Shown in pieces: positions 29,542 through 38,284 of a stretch of DNA of 54,047 bases. The position numbers and the translations under genes were made by a program. The notes under the pieces are model-generated. The model saw only the letters and a list, made by a program, of their open reading frames with translations. It was not told the DNA's origin and made no database searches. Where the stretch lies: NCBI GenBank assembly GCA_002746255.1, contig NVWO01000032.1, forward strand, positions 1 to 54,047, given 5' to 3'. The DNA is from Rhodospirillaceae bacterium (GTDB taxonomy: Bacteria; Pseudomonadota; Alphaproteobacteria; GCA-2746255). Every line of letters begins with the position of its first letter. The first letter of the stretch is position 1.

Positions 29542-30386
29542 TGCAAAAACCGTTTCTTGCAAAAACCGTTCTTGCGGCTTTCTTCCTTCTGGCAGCAGCT
29601 ATTGCGCCTGCGGTGGGGCAGGGGTTGAGCATGGGCGGCGGCAAGGACGACGGCCCGATCGAGATTACGGCCGATGACGGCATCGAATGGTGGCAGAAAA
29701 AACTGCTCTACATTGCGCGCGGCAATGCGAAGGCGCATCGCGGCGAGGTGGATCTTTTCGGGGATAAACTGACGGCCCATTACCGGCTGGATGCGGCTGG
29801 GGATCGGGAAATCTGGCGCCTGGATGCCTTGGGCAATGTGCGCATTGTCTCGCCAAGCGAGCAGGCCTATGGCGACAAGGGCGTCTATGACGTCGACAAG
29901 GGCATCCTTGTTCTGACCGGCAAAGTGCGGCTGGACACACCGCAGGAACGTGTGACGGCGAACAAAAGCCTCGAATATTGGGCAAATAAAAACATGGCGA
30001 TTGCGCGTGGCGATGCCCTTGCCATTCGTGACGACCGCCGGTTGCGCGGGGACGTTCTGGTTGCCTATTTCAGCCCGCCGGACGCACAGGGCAAACGCAA
30101 ACTGCGTCGCCTTGAAGCCTATCAAAACGTTCACGTTTCGACGCCGAGCGAAATTGTCCGTGGTGATCGCGGCATCTACAACGTTGAAAGCGGTATCGCG
30201 ACGATTATTGGATCGGTTAAGATCACGCGCGGCGACGATCAGATGAATGGCGACTATGCCGAAGTGGACATGAAAAGCGGCGTCAGCCGGATGTTGCGTA
30301 GCCCGAAGGGCAGCGGCGGTCGCGTGAAAGTGTTGCTGAAGCCTTCAAAAAGCGAGAAAAAAACCCAGAACCCGCTCCAGCGTTAG
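29538..30386 (+). CDS. lptA: LPS transport periplasmic protein LptA
   Basis: LptA forms the periplasmic bridge that carries LPS to LptD. The 282-residue protein has a signal peptide (about 1-27, ending near AVGQG) and an OstA-like beta-jellyroll domain with PIEITADDGIEW, ARGNAKAHRG, and repeating strand patterns such as GDKGVYDVDKG and GDRGIYNVESG. The C-terminus is basic. It is longer than E. coli LptA (185 aa), as usual in alphaproteobacteria. Confidence 0.93.
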   Translation: MMQKPFLAKTVLAAFFLLAAAIAPAVGQGLSMGGGKDDGPIEITADDGIEWWQKKLLYIARGNAKAHRGEVDLFGDKLTAHYRLDAAGDREIWRLDALGNVRIVSPSEQAYGDKGVYDVDKGILVLTGKVRLDTPQERVTANKSLEYWANKNMAIARGDALAIRDDRRLRGDVLVAYFSPPDAQGKRKLRRLEAYQNVHVSTPSEIVRGDRGIYNVESGIATIIGSVKITRGDDQMNGDYAEVDMKSGVSRMLRSPKGSGGRVKVLLKPSKSEKKTQNPLQR

Positions 30387-30403
30387 GAAGATTTTAAACC
30401 AAA

Positions 30404-31192
30404 ATGGCGCAAACCAAGGCCATGAAAAAAGAAAAAAAGACCGGGGATGCTCCACGGCTTGTCGCGGACAACACCGGGCTTCGGGCTGTTAAGATTGGCA
30501 AGCGCTTCAAGAAGCGGCCGGTGCTGCGCGATGTCAGCCTCCACGTGCAGCGGGGCGAAGCGGTTGGGCTTCTGGGGCCGAACGGTGCCGGCAAGACAAC
30601 CTGCTTTCACATTATTACCGGGCTGATTACGCCGGATTACGGGCGCATTTTTCTGGACGGCGAAAGCATCGGGGAACTTCCCATGTACCGCCGGGCGCGG
30701 TTGGGTGTCGGTTATTTGCCGCAGGAGATGTCGATCTTTCGCGGGCTTTCCGTCGAAGACAACATTCGTGCCGTTCTTGAGGGGGTCGAGCCGGCCCGCG
30801 AGGCCCGCGAGACGATCCTGGAGGATCTGCTGGCGGAATTTTCGATTACCCATTTGCGGCGCACACCGGCGCTGGCGCTTTCCGGTGGTGAGCGGCGGCG
30901 TGTCGAAATTGCCCGTGCCTTGGCATCGCAACCCAGTTTCATTCTTTTGGACGAGCCGCTGGCTGGCATTGATCCGATCGCCGTTGGCGACATTCGCGAC
31001 CTTGTTGCCCATCTGAAAGACCGCGGGATCGGTGTTCTGATTACGGATCATAATGTTCGTGAGACTCTTGAAATTGTGGACCGCGCCTACGTTCTTCACG
31101 ATGGCATGGTCTTGATGGAAGGGTCGCCTTCCGAAATCGTCGCGCATGAAGATGTGCGACGGGTCTATCTTGGAGAGCGGTTCAGTCTTTAA
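30404..31192 (+). CDS. lptB: LPS export ABC transporter ATP-binding protein LptB
   Basis: The cytoplasmic ATPase that powers LPS extraction with LptFG. The 262-residue protein has Walker [10 protein letters not shown], the Q-loop in [13 protein letters not shown], the signature [15 protein letters not shown], Walker [14 protein letters not shown] and the H-switch ITDHNVRE. A 25-residue basic extension precedes the ATPase core; an internal ATG at 30422 could be used instead. Confidence 0.96.
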   Translation: MAQTKAMKKEKKTGDAPRLVADNTGLRAVKIGKRFKKRPVLRDVSLHVQRGEAVGLLGPNGAGKTTCFHIITGLITPDYGRIFLDGESIGELPMYRRARLGVGYLPQEMSIFRGLSVEDNIRAVLEGVEPAREARETILEDLLAEFSITHLRRTPALALSGGERRRVEIARALASQPSFILLDEPLAGIDPIAVGDIRDLVAHLKDRGIGVLITDHNVRETLEIVDRAYVLHDGMVLMEGSPSEIVAHEDVRRVYLGERFSL

Positions 31193-31207
31193 CCTTTGGC
31201 AGTCGCC

Positions 31208-32659
31208 ATGGCATTGACCCAACGCCTCAATCTTCGGCAATCGCAATCCCTCGTCATGACGCCGCAATTGCAGCAGGCGATCAAGCTTCTGCAATTATCG
31301 AATCTCGAACTCACGACCTTTCTTGAAGCGGAAGTGGAACGCAATCCGCTGCTGGAATTCGATGATGGCGGCACGGATTTGCAACCGGCAGCGCCCGAGG
31401 AAGGGGCGTCCCCGACTGAAGTCTCCGAGGGCGCACCGTTGGAGGGCGATTTCACGGAAAATTGGGAAGGGGCCGGCAATGAAGATGGCCCGGATCTGAG
31501 CGGTTCCTGGGGCAGCGGCCAGGGCGGAAGCTACGGCGGCGACGCGCCGGGTCTTGAACAGACGCTGCCCGGGAAAATCAGCCTGCGGGAACATCTTCTT
31601 GGACAATTGAACGTCGATCTGCACAACCCCATCGACCAGGCGATTGGGCACCAGCTTATCAATCTTCTCGATGAATCCGGCTATTTTGCCGGCTCGCTTG
31701 AAGACGTTGGCGAACTGCTTGGCTGCGACAACGCACGCGTGATCGAGACGTTTCACATCATGCAGGGTTTCGATCCGTCGGGAATTTTTGCGCGGGATTT
31801 AAAAGAATGTCTCGCCCTTCAATTGCGCGAGCGTGACCGGTTGGACCCGGCGATGGAATGCATGCTTGCGCATCTTGACCTGTTGGCGCGCCACGAGACG
31901 GACCGGCTTATGAAGCTTTGCCAGGTGGACAGGGAAGATCTGGTCGACATGATTGCGGAAATTCGCTCGCTGGACCCGAAACCGGGGCTGGTTTTCGATA
32001 CGGCGGTGGCCCAGGCCGTCGTTCCGGACGTGCTTATGCGCCCGCAGCGCGCCGGCGGCTGGCTTGTCGAGCTCAACGTCGAAACCCTCCCAAGGGTTCT
32101 CGTCAACAACGCCTACCATCAACGGGTCAGCGCGGAGGCACAAAAAAAGGAAGAAAAGGAATACATCTCCGAACGGTTTCAATCGGCAAACTGGCTGGTG
32201 AAATCCCTGCACCAGCGGGCCACGACAATCCTGCGCGTCGCAAGCGAGATTGTTCGTCAGCAGGACGCTTTTTTTCGCCATGGCGTCCAGTATCTGCGCC
32301 CCCTCGTGCTGCGCGATATTGCCGACGTTATCGACATGCACGAAAGTACGGTAAGCCGCGTGACGACGAATAAATTTCTTCTTACGCCGCGTGGCGTTTA
32401 CGAGTTGAAATATTTCTTTACGGCGGCGATTGCTGGAACCGATGGCAGCAAGACCCATTCCGCCGAGGCGGTCCGCCAGCGCATCAAGGCGCTGATCGAT
32501 GCCGAGACGCCGGATCAGGCATTTTCTGATGACAAGATCGTCGAGATTCTGAAGGCCGATGCCATCGACATTGCCAGACGAACCGTTGCAAAATACCGGG
32601 AAGCCCTTGGAATCCCGTCTTCTGTTCAGCGGCGGCGTCAGAAGCGGTCAACGCTGTAG
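31208..32659 (+). CDS. rpoN: RNA polymerase sigma-54 factor
   Basis: Sigma-54 directs RNA polymerase to -24/-12 promoters under AAA+ activators. The 483-residue protein starts with the glutamine-rich activator-response region (LRQSQSLVMTPQLQQAIKLL), then an acidic variable region (about residues 45-120), the core-binding domain, the HTH with HESTVSRVTTNKF, and the RpoN box in IARRTVAKYREALGI. I use the ATG at 31208; an in-frame TTG at 31196 is possible. It follows lptB closely. Confidence 0.97.
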   Translation: MALTQRLNLRQSQSLVMTPQLQQAIKLLQLSNLELTTFLEAEVERNPLLEFDDGGTDLQPAAPEEGASPTEVSEGAPLEGDFTENWEGAGNEDGPDLSGSWGSGQGGSYGGDAPGLEQTLPGKISLREHLLGQLNVDLHNPIDQAIGHQLINLLDESGYFAGSLEDVGELLGCDNARVIETFHIMQGFDPSGIFARDLKECLALQLRERDRLDPAMECMLAHLDLLARHETDRLMKLCQVDREDLVDMIAEIRSLDPKPGLVFDTAVAQAVVPDVLMRPQRAGGWLVELNVETLPRVLVNNAYHQRVSAEAQKKEEKEYISERFQSANWLVKSLHQRATTILRVASEIVRQQDAFFRHGVQYLRPLVLRDIADVIDMHESTVSRVTTNKFLLTPRGVYELKYFFTAAIAGTDGSKTHSAEAVRQRIKALIDAETPDQAFSDDKIVEILKADAIDIARRTVAKYREALGIPSSVQRRRQKRSTL

Positions 32660-32668
32660 CGGGGCCTA

Positions 32669-32697
32669 TTGACTTGGCGTGGGGCCGGTCCTATCGT
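32669..32697 (+). promoter_or_regulatory. Sigma-70-like promoter for ptsN
   Basis: TTGACT (32669-32674), a 17-nt spacer and TATCGT (32692-32697) lie just after rpoN, about 100 nt before the ptsN start. The spacing is ideal and the boxes good, so ptsN may be transcribed separately from rpoN. Confidence 0.55.
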
Positions 32698-32800
32698 CCC
32701 GCCGCGCGTAAAGGCACCATGCTTCAAGGGCATGGCAATCGGATTGCCTGAATCCCAATCACTGCTAGGGATCGGTGCTGTAAGGCACCCTGAACCAATT

Positions 32801-33265
32801 ATGGAAATTGCGGATCTAATCACGCCGGAAAGCGTGATCCTTGGCCTGCGGGCAACCAGCAAGAAACAGGTCTTGCAAGCGATTTCTCACAGGGCGGCCT
32901 CGCTTGTCGGGTTGCATGAGCGTGCGATTTTTGATGTGCTGCTTGAGCGTGAAAAGCTGGGCACGACCGGCGTCGGTGCCGGCGTGGCCATTCCCCATGG
33001 CAGGCTTGGTGGTCTGGATACGCTGATTGGTGTCTTCGCCGTTCTGGAAAAGCCAATCGATTTTGAAGCGATCGACGAGCGTTCTGTTGATCTGATTTTT
33101 ATGCTGCTGGCTCCTGAAGCGGCGGGTGCCGATCATTTAAAGGCACTGGCGCGAATTTCCAGGCTTTTGCGGGACGAGGCGATCTGCGCGAAGCTTCGCG
33201 GTTCCGACACGACGGAGGCGATTTACGCGTTTCTTGTCGGCGTGGACGGGGCCGATGGCGGCTAG
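32801..33265 (+). CDS. ptsN: PTS IIA-like nitrogen-regulatory protein PtsN
   Basis: EIIA-Ntr, the end acceptor of the nitrogen phosphotransfer chain PtsP-PtsO-PtsN, which regulates potassium uptake and metabolism by its phosphorylation state. The 154-residue protein has the phosphorylated histidine in GVAIPHGRL (about residue 66). I use the ATG at 32801 (MEIADLITPE). The ribosome hibernation factor gene hpf, which usually lies between rpoN and ptsN, is missing; the 141-nt gap has only a promoter. Confidence 0.94.
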   Translation: MEIADLITPESVILGLRATSKKQVLQAISHRAASLVGLHERAIFDVLLEREKLGTTGVGAGVAIPHGRLGGLDTLIGVFAVLEKPIDFEAIDERSVDLIFMLLAPEAAGADHLKALARISRLLRDEAICAKLRGSDTTEAIYAFLVGVDGADGG

Positions 33266-33301
33266 GCAGGCACGCGCCAAGCTGACGATGGGTGAGGCGA
33301 C

Positions 33302-33330
33302 AAAAAAGGCGGGAGCTTTCGCCCCCGCCC
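33302..33330 (-). terminator. Intrinsic terminator downstream of the hsp20-DUF1150 pair
   Basis: GGCGGG (33308-33313) and CCCGCC (33324-33329) form a GC-rich hairpin followed, on the minus strand, by TTTTTT. It lies about 120 nt past the DUF1150 stop and 37 nt past the convergent ptsN stop, so it mainly serves the minus-strand transcript. Confidence 0.75.
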
Positions 33331-33451
33331 GATAGATTGCCCGCTTTGTCCGTTCTGCCTTGCATTTAGGGAATGCCTGGCAGGAATGTTGGTCGGGCTA
33401 TTTCTTCCTTAGGGAATTTCCGGAAATTTTTTACGCGGGTCTTCGCCCCTA

Positions 33452-33676
33452 TCAATGGATGCTGACGAGGTGCATGTCGTTTTCCAGGATGGCTGCATGG
33501 GCAAGGTTAAGGGCGTGCATCACGGCGAGCTGCGTGCCGTCGGCGGCATGGACGGCAAAGCCCTTTGCCCCCTCTGCATCGATGGGGACAGGGCGCACAT
33601 AAGCGATTTGCTGCAAGCCCAGGGAGGTAAAGTCACTTCCTGAAAGCTGCCGTAATTCTTCGTTCCCGTTTGTCAT
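33452..33676 (-). CDS. DUF1150 family protein
   Basis: A 74-residue protein of family DUF1150, typical of alphaproteobacteria and usually next to an hsp20 gene as here (11-nt gap). It has the conserved AYVRPV and FAVHAADGTQLA. Function unknown; the steady pairing with a small heat-shock protein suggests a shared role or shared regulation. Confidence 0.88.
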   Translation of the reverse strand: MTNGNEELRQLSGSDFTSLGLQQIAYVRPVPIDAEGAKGFAVHAADGTQLAVMHALNLAHAAILENDMHLVSIH

Positions 33677-33687
33677 CTTTTTTTGTC

Positions 33688-34155
33688 CTATTCTGCTGTT
33701 GCCGTTTCCGTCCGCAGGTTCACCGTCTGGGGTGGCGCCGTACGGTCCTCGCGGATGGAAATCCTGCGGGTACGGCTTTCGACGTTCGGGCGAACCAGGT
33801 CAATGTGCAGAAGGCCGTTGTCGTAAGACGCGTCCGTCACCTCAATGCCCTCGGCAAGTACGAACCGCCTTTGGAATTTGCGCGTCGCGATGCCCTGATG
33901 ATGGAAGGCGCGAGCCGTGTCGGCGTCCTTCTGTTCGCCTGCAATGACCAATTCATTGTCCTCGATGGCTGTGCTCAGATCCTTTACGCCGAAACCGGCA
34001 ACGGCAAGGGTGATGCGCAGCCCGCCATCCTCCAGCTGTTCGATGTTGTAAGGCGGGTAGCCGTCATTTGCGGCCTTTGTCACGCGATCCAGGGTGCGCT
34101 CGAATTGATCGAAACCAAGCAAAAAGGGGCTGTTAAAAAGCGAAAAACGAGTCAT
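33688..34155 (-). CDS. Small heat-shock protein Hsp20 (IbpA-like)
   Basis: A 155-residue alpha-crystallin-type holdase that keeps unfolding proteins soluble. The N-terminal arm (MTRFSLFNSPFLLGFDQFERT) is of the IbpA type, the alpha-crystallin domain spans about residues 35-130, and the C-terminal tail has the RRISIRE strand. The ATG at 34155 has GAGGAG upstream. A heat-shock-like promoter lies 140 nt upstream, leaving a long GC-rich leader that may be an RNA thermometer. Confidence 0.92.
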   Translation of the reverse strand: MTRFSLFNSPFLLGFDQFERTLDRVTKAANDGYPPYNIEQLEDGGLRITLAVAGFGVKDLSTAIEDNELVIAGEQKDADTARAFHHQGIATRKFQRRFVLAEGIEVTDASYDNGLLHIDLVRPNVESRTRRISIREDRTAPPQTVNLRTETATAE

Positions 34156-34294
34156 TTGCACTCTCCTCATGCCGTCTTTTCGTGCGGCTTCCCCGAAGCG
34201 GAGCCCGTCGCACGGCGGCACAGCTGTGGGTCCGGCACTCCGGCACCCGGTGTCGGCGGCCCGGTTGGCACCGCCATTTCTTTGGCTGGTTTTT

Positions 34295-34322
34295 ATCTGG
34301 GGAGGGCGGCAAAAAAATCAAG
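34295..34322 (-). promoter_or_regulatory. Sigma-32 (RpoH)-like promoter for hsp20
   Basis: On the minus strand CTTGATT (34322-34316), a 13-nt spacer and CCCCAGAT (34302-34295) match the heat-shock consensus CTTGAAA-N13-CCCCATNT closely. It lies just downstream of tRNA-Ala. The implied leader to the hsp20 ATG is about 130 nt. Confidence 0.6.
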
Positions 34323-34332
34323 AGGGCGGGGA

Positions 34333-34408
<76 letters not shown>

Positions 34409-34680
34409 GAATGCCCGTTTTGCGGCGGGCTGGTCCGGCCCGGCGCGGTGGCAGGGTGGGGGCTTGGGCAGGCAAGAGCAAGGAAAAAAACGAGGCCGGT
34501 TTGGGGGTGTGTTTTTTTGCGCTCTGCATGGCCCAATGGCAGTGGGTGGCACCGCGCCATCCCGAAATCCTGGAATAAGACCAACTTGCAGCGGGTTCAA
34601 TGGGGCTCGAATCCGGTCATGAAAAGACGTAACCTGACGGGTGCGTTGCGTGCCTGCTCTTTTCATTCGGGGGGGATGTC

Positions 34681-35964
34681 ATGTCGGCGAATTCCAAGAT
34701 TCTTTCTACTTTCCTTGCCATTATTTTCTTCGCGGTTGTTTCCGCGCCTGCTTTTTCCGAAGAAGTGGCCGAAGGAACCGTCATCGACGCTGCCAACCTG
34801 AACAAGTTGTCGAGCCAGACCTTCGAGGGCGAAACGATAGCAAGCCTGTTGCCGAAGACGATTCAAGCCTGGATCCGGGAGCGAGGACTGAAGATCGAGC
34901 TTGTGCACACGACGCCCTATCCCAAGGATCCAAAGTTGATGGCATGGACCGAGAAAAACCGGACAGCCGTCAAACTGAACAGTAAAACGAAGAAGGTTCA
35001 GGGGTGGCAGGCGGGCATTCCTTTCCCCGATATCGATCCAGACGACCCGGATGCCGCCATCAAGATTGTCTACAACATGTATTACGGGAAACCGCGCGGC
35101 GACAGTCAGGATCTGTCGAAGGTGTGGACGATTTTTGTGAATGGCAAAGACGGCGTTGAACGCTCCCGCCACGAACGGATTGTCCGGGTCTTCATGAAAG
35201 GGCTGTTGCGTCACGAGGAAGGTCCGGTTCTTGGAGATGGAAATATCCTCGAAAAACGGGTCGGCATCCTCTTGAGTCCGCAGGATCAACGGGGCGAAGG
35301 GTCGTACCTCGTTCGGTACGACGACGGTCGACTCGATGACATCATCGCCTATCCGGTCAAGACGCGGAAAGTCCGCCGGATTTCTGGCGGCACCTGGATG
35401 GATCCCTCGCCGCCTACGGATTTCGTCGGCGACGACTTCGTCATCGCCAGTGCCTTTCCAGCCTGGTATCAGAGCTACAGGCTTCTTGCGAAGAAGAAGA
35501 TTCTGGTCGTAGCCAACTCACAGAATCCGAACTGGAGGCCGTACAAAACCGGTGACAAACATCCCAGTTTCGATCTCAAGCATCCGCCCTACTGGAATCC
35601 GACGGACAAATGGGAGCCGCGTGAGGTCTACGTCGTGGAGGCGATTCCTCCGGAAAATCATCCTTACGGGAAGAAGATCCTTTATATCGATGCCGACAAC
35701 TGGAACCCGTACATCGGAGAATATTACGACAACGAAGGGGCATACTGGAAAATAGCGATCCTTTCCTACCGCCTTTTTCAACTAAAGGATGATCCCGAGG
35801 CGTGGATTGTTTGGCCCCCATGGTCCGTAAACGTGGATTGGCAGCGAAACCATGCGACGATCGTCTTGGATGACAGCGCCCTTGAGGGGTACGCTTTTAA
35901 CTCCGGTGTGCAGCCGAAAGACCTCAACGTTCAATTCATCATAAAGGAAGGGAAGAAAAACTAA
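34681..35964 (+). CDS. DUF1329 family periplasmic protein
   Basis: A 427-residue exported protein with a signal peptide (hydrophobic core about residues 7-21, cleavage near AFS/EE). It matches the DUF1329 family, whose fold resembles LolA-type lipid-binding beta sheets; signs are the long repetitive strand pattern with DIDPDDPDAA, GTWMDPSPPTDFVGDDF, HPPYWNP and YIDADNWNPY. In many proteobacteria it neighbours a DUF1302 protein and an RND transporter and acts in lipid or hydrophobic substrate handling; here it stands alone. The 272 bp before it (34409-34680) show no gene. Confidence 0.85.
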   Translation: MSANSKILSTFLAIIFFAVVSAPAFSEEVAEGTVIDAANLNKLSSQTFEGETIASLLPKTIQAWIRERGLKIELVHTTPYPKDPKLMAWTEKNRTAVKLNSKTKKVQGWQAGIPFPDIDPDDPDAAIKIVYNMYYGKPRGDSQDLSKVWTIFVNGKDGVERSRHERIVRVFMKGLLRHEEGPVLGDGNILEKRVGILLSPQDQRGEGSYLVRYDDGRLDDIIAYPVKTRKVRRISGGTWMDPSPPTDFVGDDFVIASAFPAWYQSYRLLAKKKILVVANSQNPNWRPYKTGDKHPSFDLKHPPYWNPTDKWEPREVYVVEAIPPENHPYGKKILYIDADNWNPYIGEYYDNEGAYWKIAILSYRLFQLKDDPEAWIVWPPWSVNVDWQRNHATIVLDDSALEGYAFNSGVQPKDLNVQFIIKEGKKN

Positions 35965-35970
35965 GCCCGC

Positions 35971-36147
35971 CTACCCATCCTCGATCCGGATTGGTGCCTT
36001 AATTATTTTTGTTCCATCTTCGGGCTTGTTCCCCAATTCGGCGGTAGGATCAAGCCGGTCTTCGGCATCTTTTGGATTGTCCAATAGGATTTTCTTAATG
36101 GAGCCGCGCATCGCTTGGGGCAATGGGATGCTTTTTTTGCCCTGCAT
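35971..36147 (-). CDS. Possible small hypothetical protein between DUF1329 and aroA
   Basis: A 58-residue ORF starting MQGKKSIPLPQAMRGS and rich in Lys, Asp and Pro. It fills the gap between DUF1329 and aroA on the opposite strand. Composition is protein-like, but no ribosome site is clear and I recognise no family. Confidence 0.35.
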   Translation of the reverse strand: MQGKKSIPLPQAMRGSIKKILLDNPKDAEDRLDPTAELGNKPEDGTKIIKAPIRIEDG

Positions 36148-36209
36148 GGCACCGGGGCTTTCAGATGTGGTAGAAATTTCTGGAATCTCTGCTTCACCCG
36201 AGGCCCGTC

Positions 36210-37547
36210 ATGCGCCCACTTCAATCCGCTGCTGCCGATCCGCTGCACGGCACCATCCCCGTTCCGGGCGATAAATCTATTTCGCACCGGGCGCTTCTGC
36301 TGGGTGCCATGGCCATTGGCGAGACCGAGATCAAAGGCCTTTTGGAAGCGGACGACGTTCGGCGAACGGCGGCGGCCCTGCGCGCATTGGGGGTCGAAAT
36401 CACCAGAGATGGCGAAGGGGTCTGGCGGCTTTACGGCGTTGGCGTTGGCGGGTTTGCCGAGCCGGATGGTGTGCTCGATTTCGGGAATTCCGGCACCGGC
36501 ACACGGCTTCTGGCCGGGCTGCTTGCGACGCATCCGTTTACAAGCTTTCTCACCGGTGACGCTTCGTTGCGGCGGCGCCCAATGGGCCGGATCGTCCGGC
36601 CCTTGACGTCGATGGGCGCGCGCTTCGTCAGCCGTTCCGGTTTGCGCTTGCCGATGGCCATCATCGGGGCGACCACGCCGGTGCCGATTTCCTATACGCT
36701 TCCCGTTGCCTCCGCCCAGGTAAAATCAGCGGTGCTGCTGGCCGGGCTGAACGCGCCGGCTACGACGCGCGTTGTCGAGCCCACGCCGACGCGCGATCAT
36801 ACCGAACGCATGCTGCGTCATTTTGGCGTCCCGATTCGTATTTCCGAAGCCCCGGACGGTGGCCGCATCATTGATCTGGATGGGCAGCCGGAAATAACGG
36901 CGCGCAGGCTTTCGGTGCCGGGTGACCCGTCTTCGGCCGCTTTTCCCGCCATGGCGGCGGTGCTCGTTCCCGGTTCGGACATCACGCTCCACGGTCTTGG
37001 AACCAACCCCCTGCGGACCGGGTTTTATGAGACGCTTGAGGAAATGGGGGCGAGCCTTGACTGGCAGAACTCGCGCGAGGAAGGGGGCGAGCCGGTCGCC
37101 GATCTGCGCGTGACGTCTTCTTCGCTTGTCGCCGTTGAGGTGCCGGGGTCGCGCGCGCCTTCCATGATTGACGAATACCCGATCCTGGCTGTGGCGGCGG
37201 CAGCAGCGAAAGGCACAACGGTCCTGAACGGCCTTGGCGAATTGCGCGTCAAGGAAAGCGACCGGCTGGCCGCGATTGCCGATGGCCTTCGGGCCTGCGG
37301 CGTTGAGGTGGAGGAAGGCCGGGACCATCTGGCAATCCATGGCACCGCCGGGCGCTTGCCTGGCGGCAGTTGTGTGCGTACCCAAATGGATCATCGGATC
37401 GCCATGGCATTTCTTACCTTTGGCATGGCGTCGGAACGGCCCGTTCAGATCGACGATGGCGGCATGATCGAAACCAGTTTTCCGGGCTTCGTCGACCAGA
37501 TGAATGGGATCGGCGCACAGATTGCTGACGCAGGAAAAGAAACGTGA
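36210..37547 (+). CDS. aroA: 3-phosphoshikimate 1-carboxyvinyltransferase (EPSP synthase, class II-like)
   Basis: EPSP synthase joins shikimate 3-phosphate and PEP in chorismate synthesis. The 445-residue protein has PGDKSISHRALLLGA, GDASLRRRPMGR, SAQVKSAVLLAGLN, TRDHTERML, RAPSMIDEYPILAVAAA, LRVKESDRL and DHRIAMAFL; overall it resembles the Agrobacterium CP4 class. In the NSGTGTR motif a glycine stands where CP4 has its tolerance-giving alanine. Its stop overlaps the cmk GTG. Confidence 0.97.
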   Translation: MRPLQSAAADPLHGTIPVPGDKSISHRALLLGAMAIGETEIKGLLEADDVRRTAAALRALGVEITRDGEGVWRLYGVGVGGFAEPDGVLDFGNSGTGTRLLAGLLATHPFTSFLTGDASLRRRPMGRIVRPLTSMGARFVSRSGLRLPMAIIGATTPVPISYTLPVASAQVKSAVLLAGLNAPATTRVVEPTPTRDHTERMLRHFGVPIRISEAPDGGRIIDLDGQPEITARRLSVPGDPSSAAFPAMAAVLVPGSDITLHGLGTNPLRTGFYETLEEMGASLDWQNSREEGGEPVADLRVTSSSLVAVEVPGSRAPSMIDEYPILAVAAAAAKGTTVLNGLGELRVKESDRLAAIADGLRACGVEVEEGRDHLAIHGTAGRLPGGSCVRTQMDHRIAMAFLTFGMASERPVQIDDGGMIETSFPGFVDQMNGIGAQIADAGKET

Positions 37548-38227
37548 CGGGGGTGTCACCTGTCATCGCCGTTGATGGGCCGGCAGCGGCAGGAAAAGGC
37601 ACCCTGGCCCGCCGCCTGGCCGAGGCGCTGGATTTTGCCCATCTCGATACCGGCCTCCTTTATCGGGCAATCGGTCTGGCGTTGCTTGATGGCGGCCAAG
37701 ACCCTTCCGATGAGGTGGCAGCCGTCGCTGCTGCTGAAAAAATGGCGGAATATGACCTTGGAAATCCGGATTTGCGGCAGGAGCGCGTCGCGGCGGCGGC
37801 GACAAAATTGGCTGTATTCCAAGCAGTTCGAGGGCATTTGTTGCGGTTTCAGCGCGATTTTGCCGCCCGGCCGCCAGGGGGCAAAAAAGGGGCCGTCGTC
37901 GAAGGTCGGGATATTGGCACCGTCGTTCTCCCCGGGGCACCCTGTAAGCTTTTTCTTACGGCCAGTCTGGAAGCGCGGGCGGAGCGGCGGCTTAAGGAGT
38001 TGCGGGAACGGGGCACGGAGAGTATAGGTATCAGCCGGATTTTGAAGGAAATGCGCGAGCGCGATGCGCGCGACCAAAATCGGGCTGTTGCGCCGCTTTG
38101 CCCTGCGGAAGGCGCGGTGATTATTGATACGACCGAGCTTGATGCGGATGCTGCCTTCAAAGCAGCGATGGAAATCATTCGATCGCTGCGGTCATTGATT
38201 GGCCAAGGTCTGATCGATAAGAAGTAA
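37544..38227 (+). CDS. cmk: Cytidylate kinase
   Basis: Cmk phosphorylates CMP and dCMP. The 227-residue protein has the P-loop GPAAAGKGTLARRLA, the CMP-binding region HLDTGLLYRAIGLAL, GRDIGTVVLPGA and the LID with RDARDQNRAVAPL. The GTG start at 37544 overlaps the aroA stop (GTGA). rpsA follows, as in most proteobacteria. Confidence 0.96.
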   Translation: MTGVSPVIAVDGPAAAGKGTLARRLAEALDFAHLDTGLLYRAIGLALLDGGQDPSDEVAAVAAAEKMAEYDLGNPDLRQERVAAAATKLAVFQAVRGHLLRFQRDFAARPPGGKKGAVVEGRDIGTVVLPGAPCKLFLTASLEARAERRLKELRERGTESIGISRILKEMRERDARDQNRAVAPLCPAEGAVIIDTTELDADAAFKAAMEIIRSLRSLIGQGLIDKK

Positions 38228-38284
38228 CCCTGACGGAAGATGCCTGGTCGAGGCGTACCGTTACGAAGTAGGAGAAGAAGTTAC

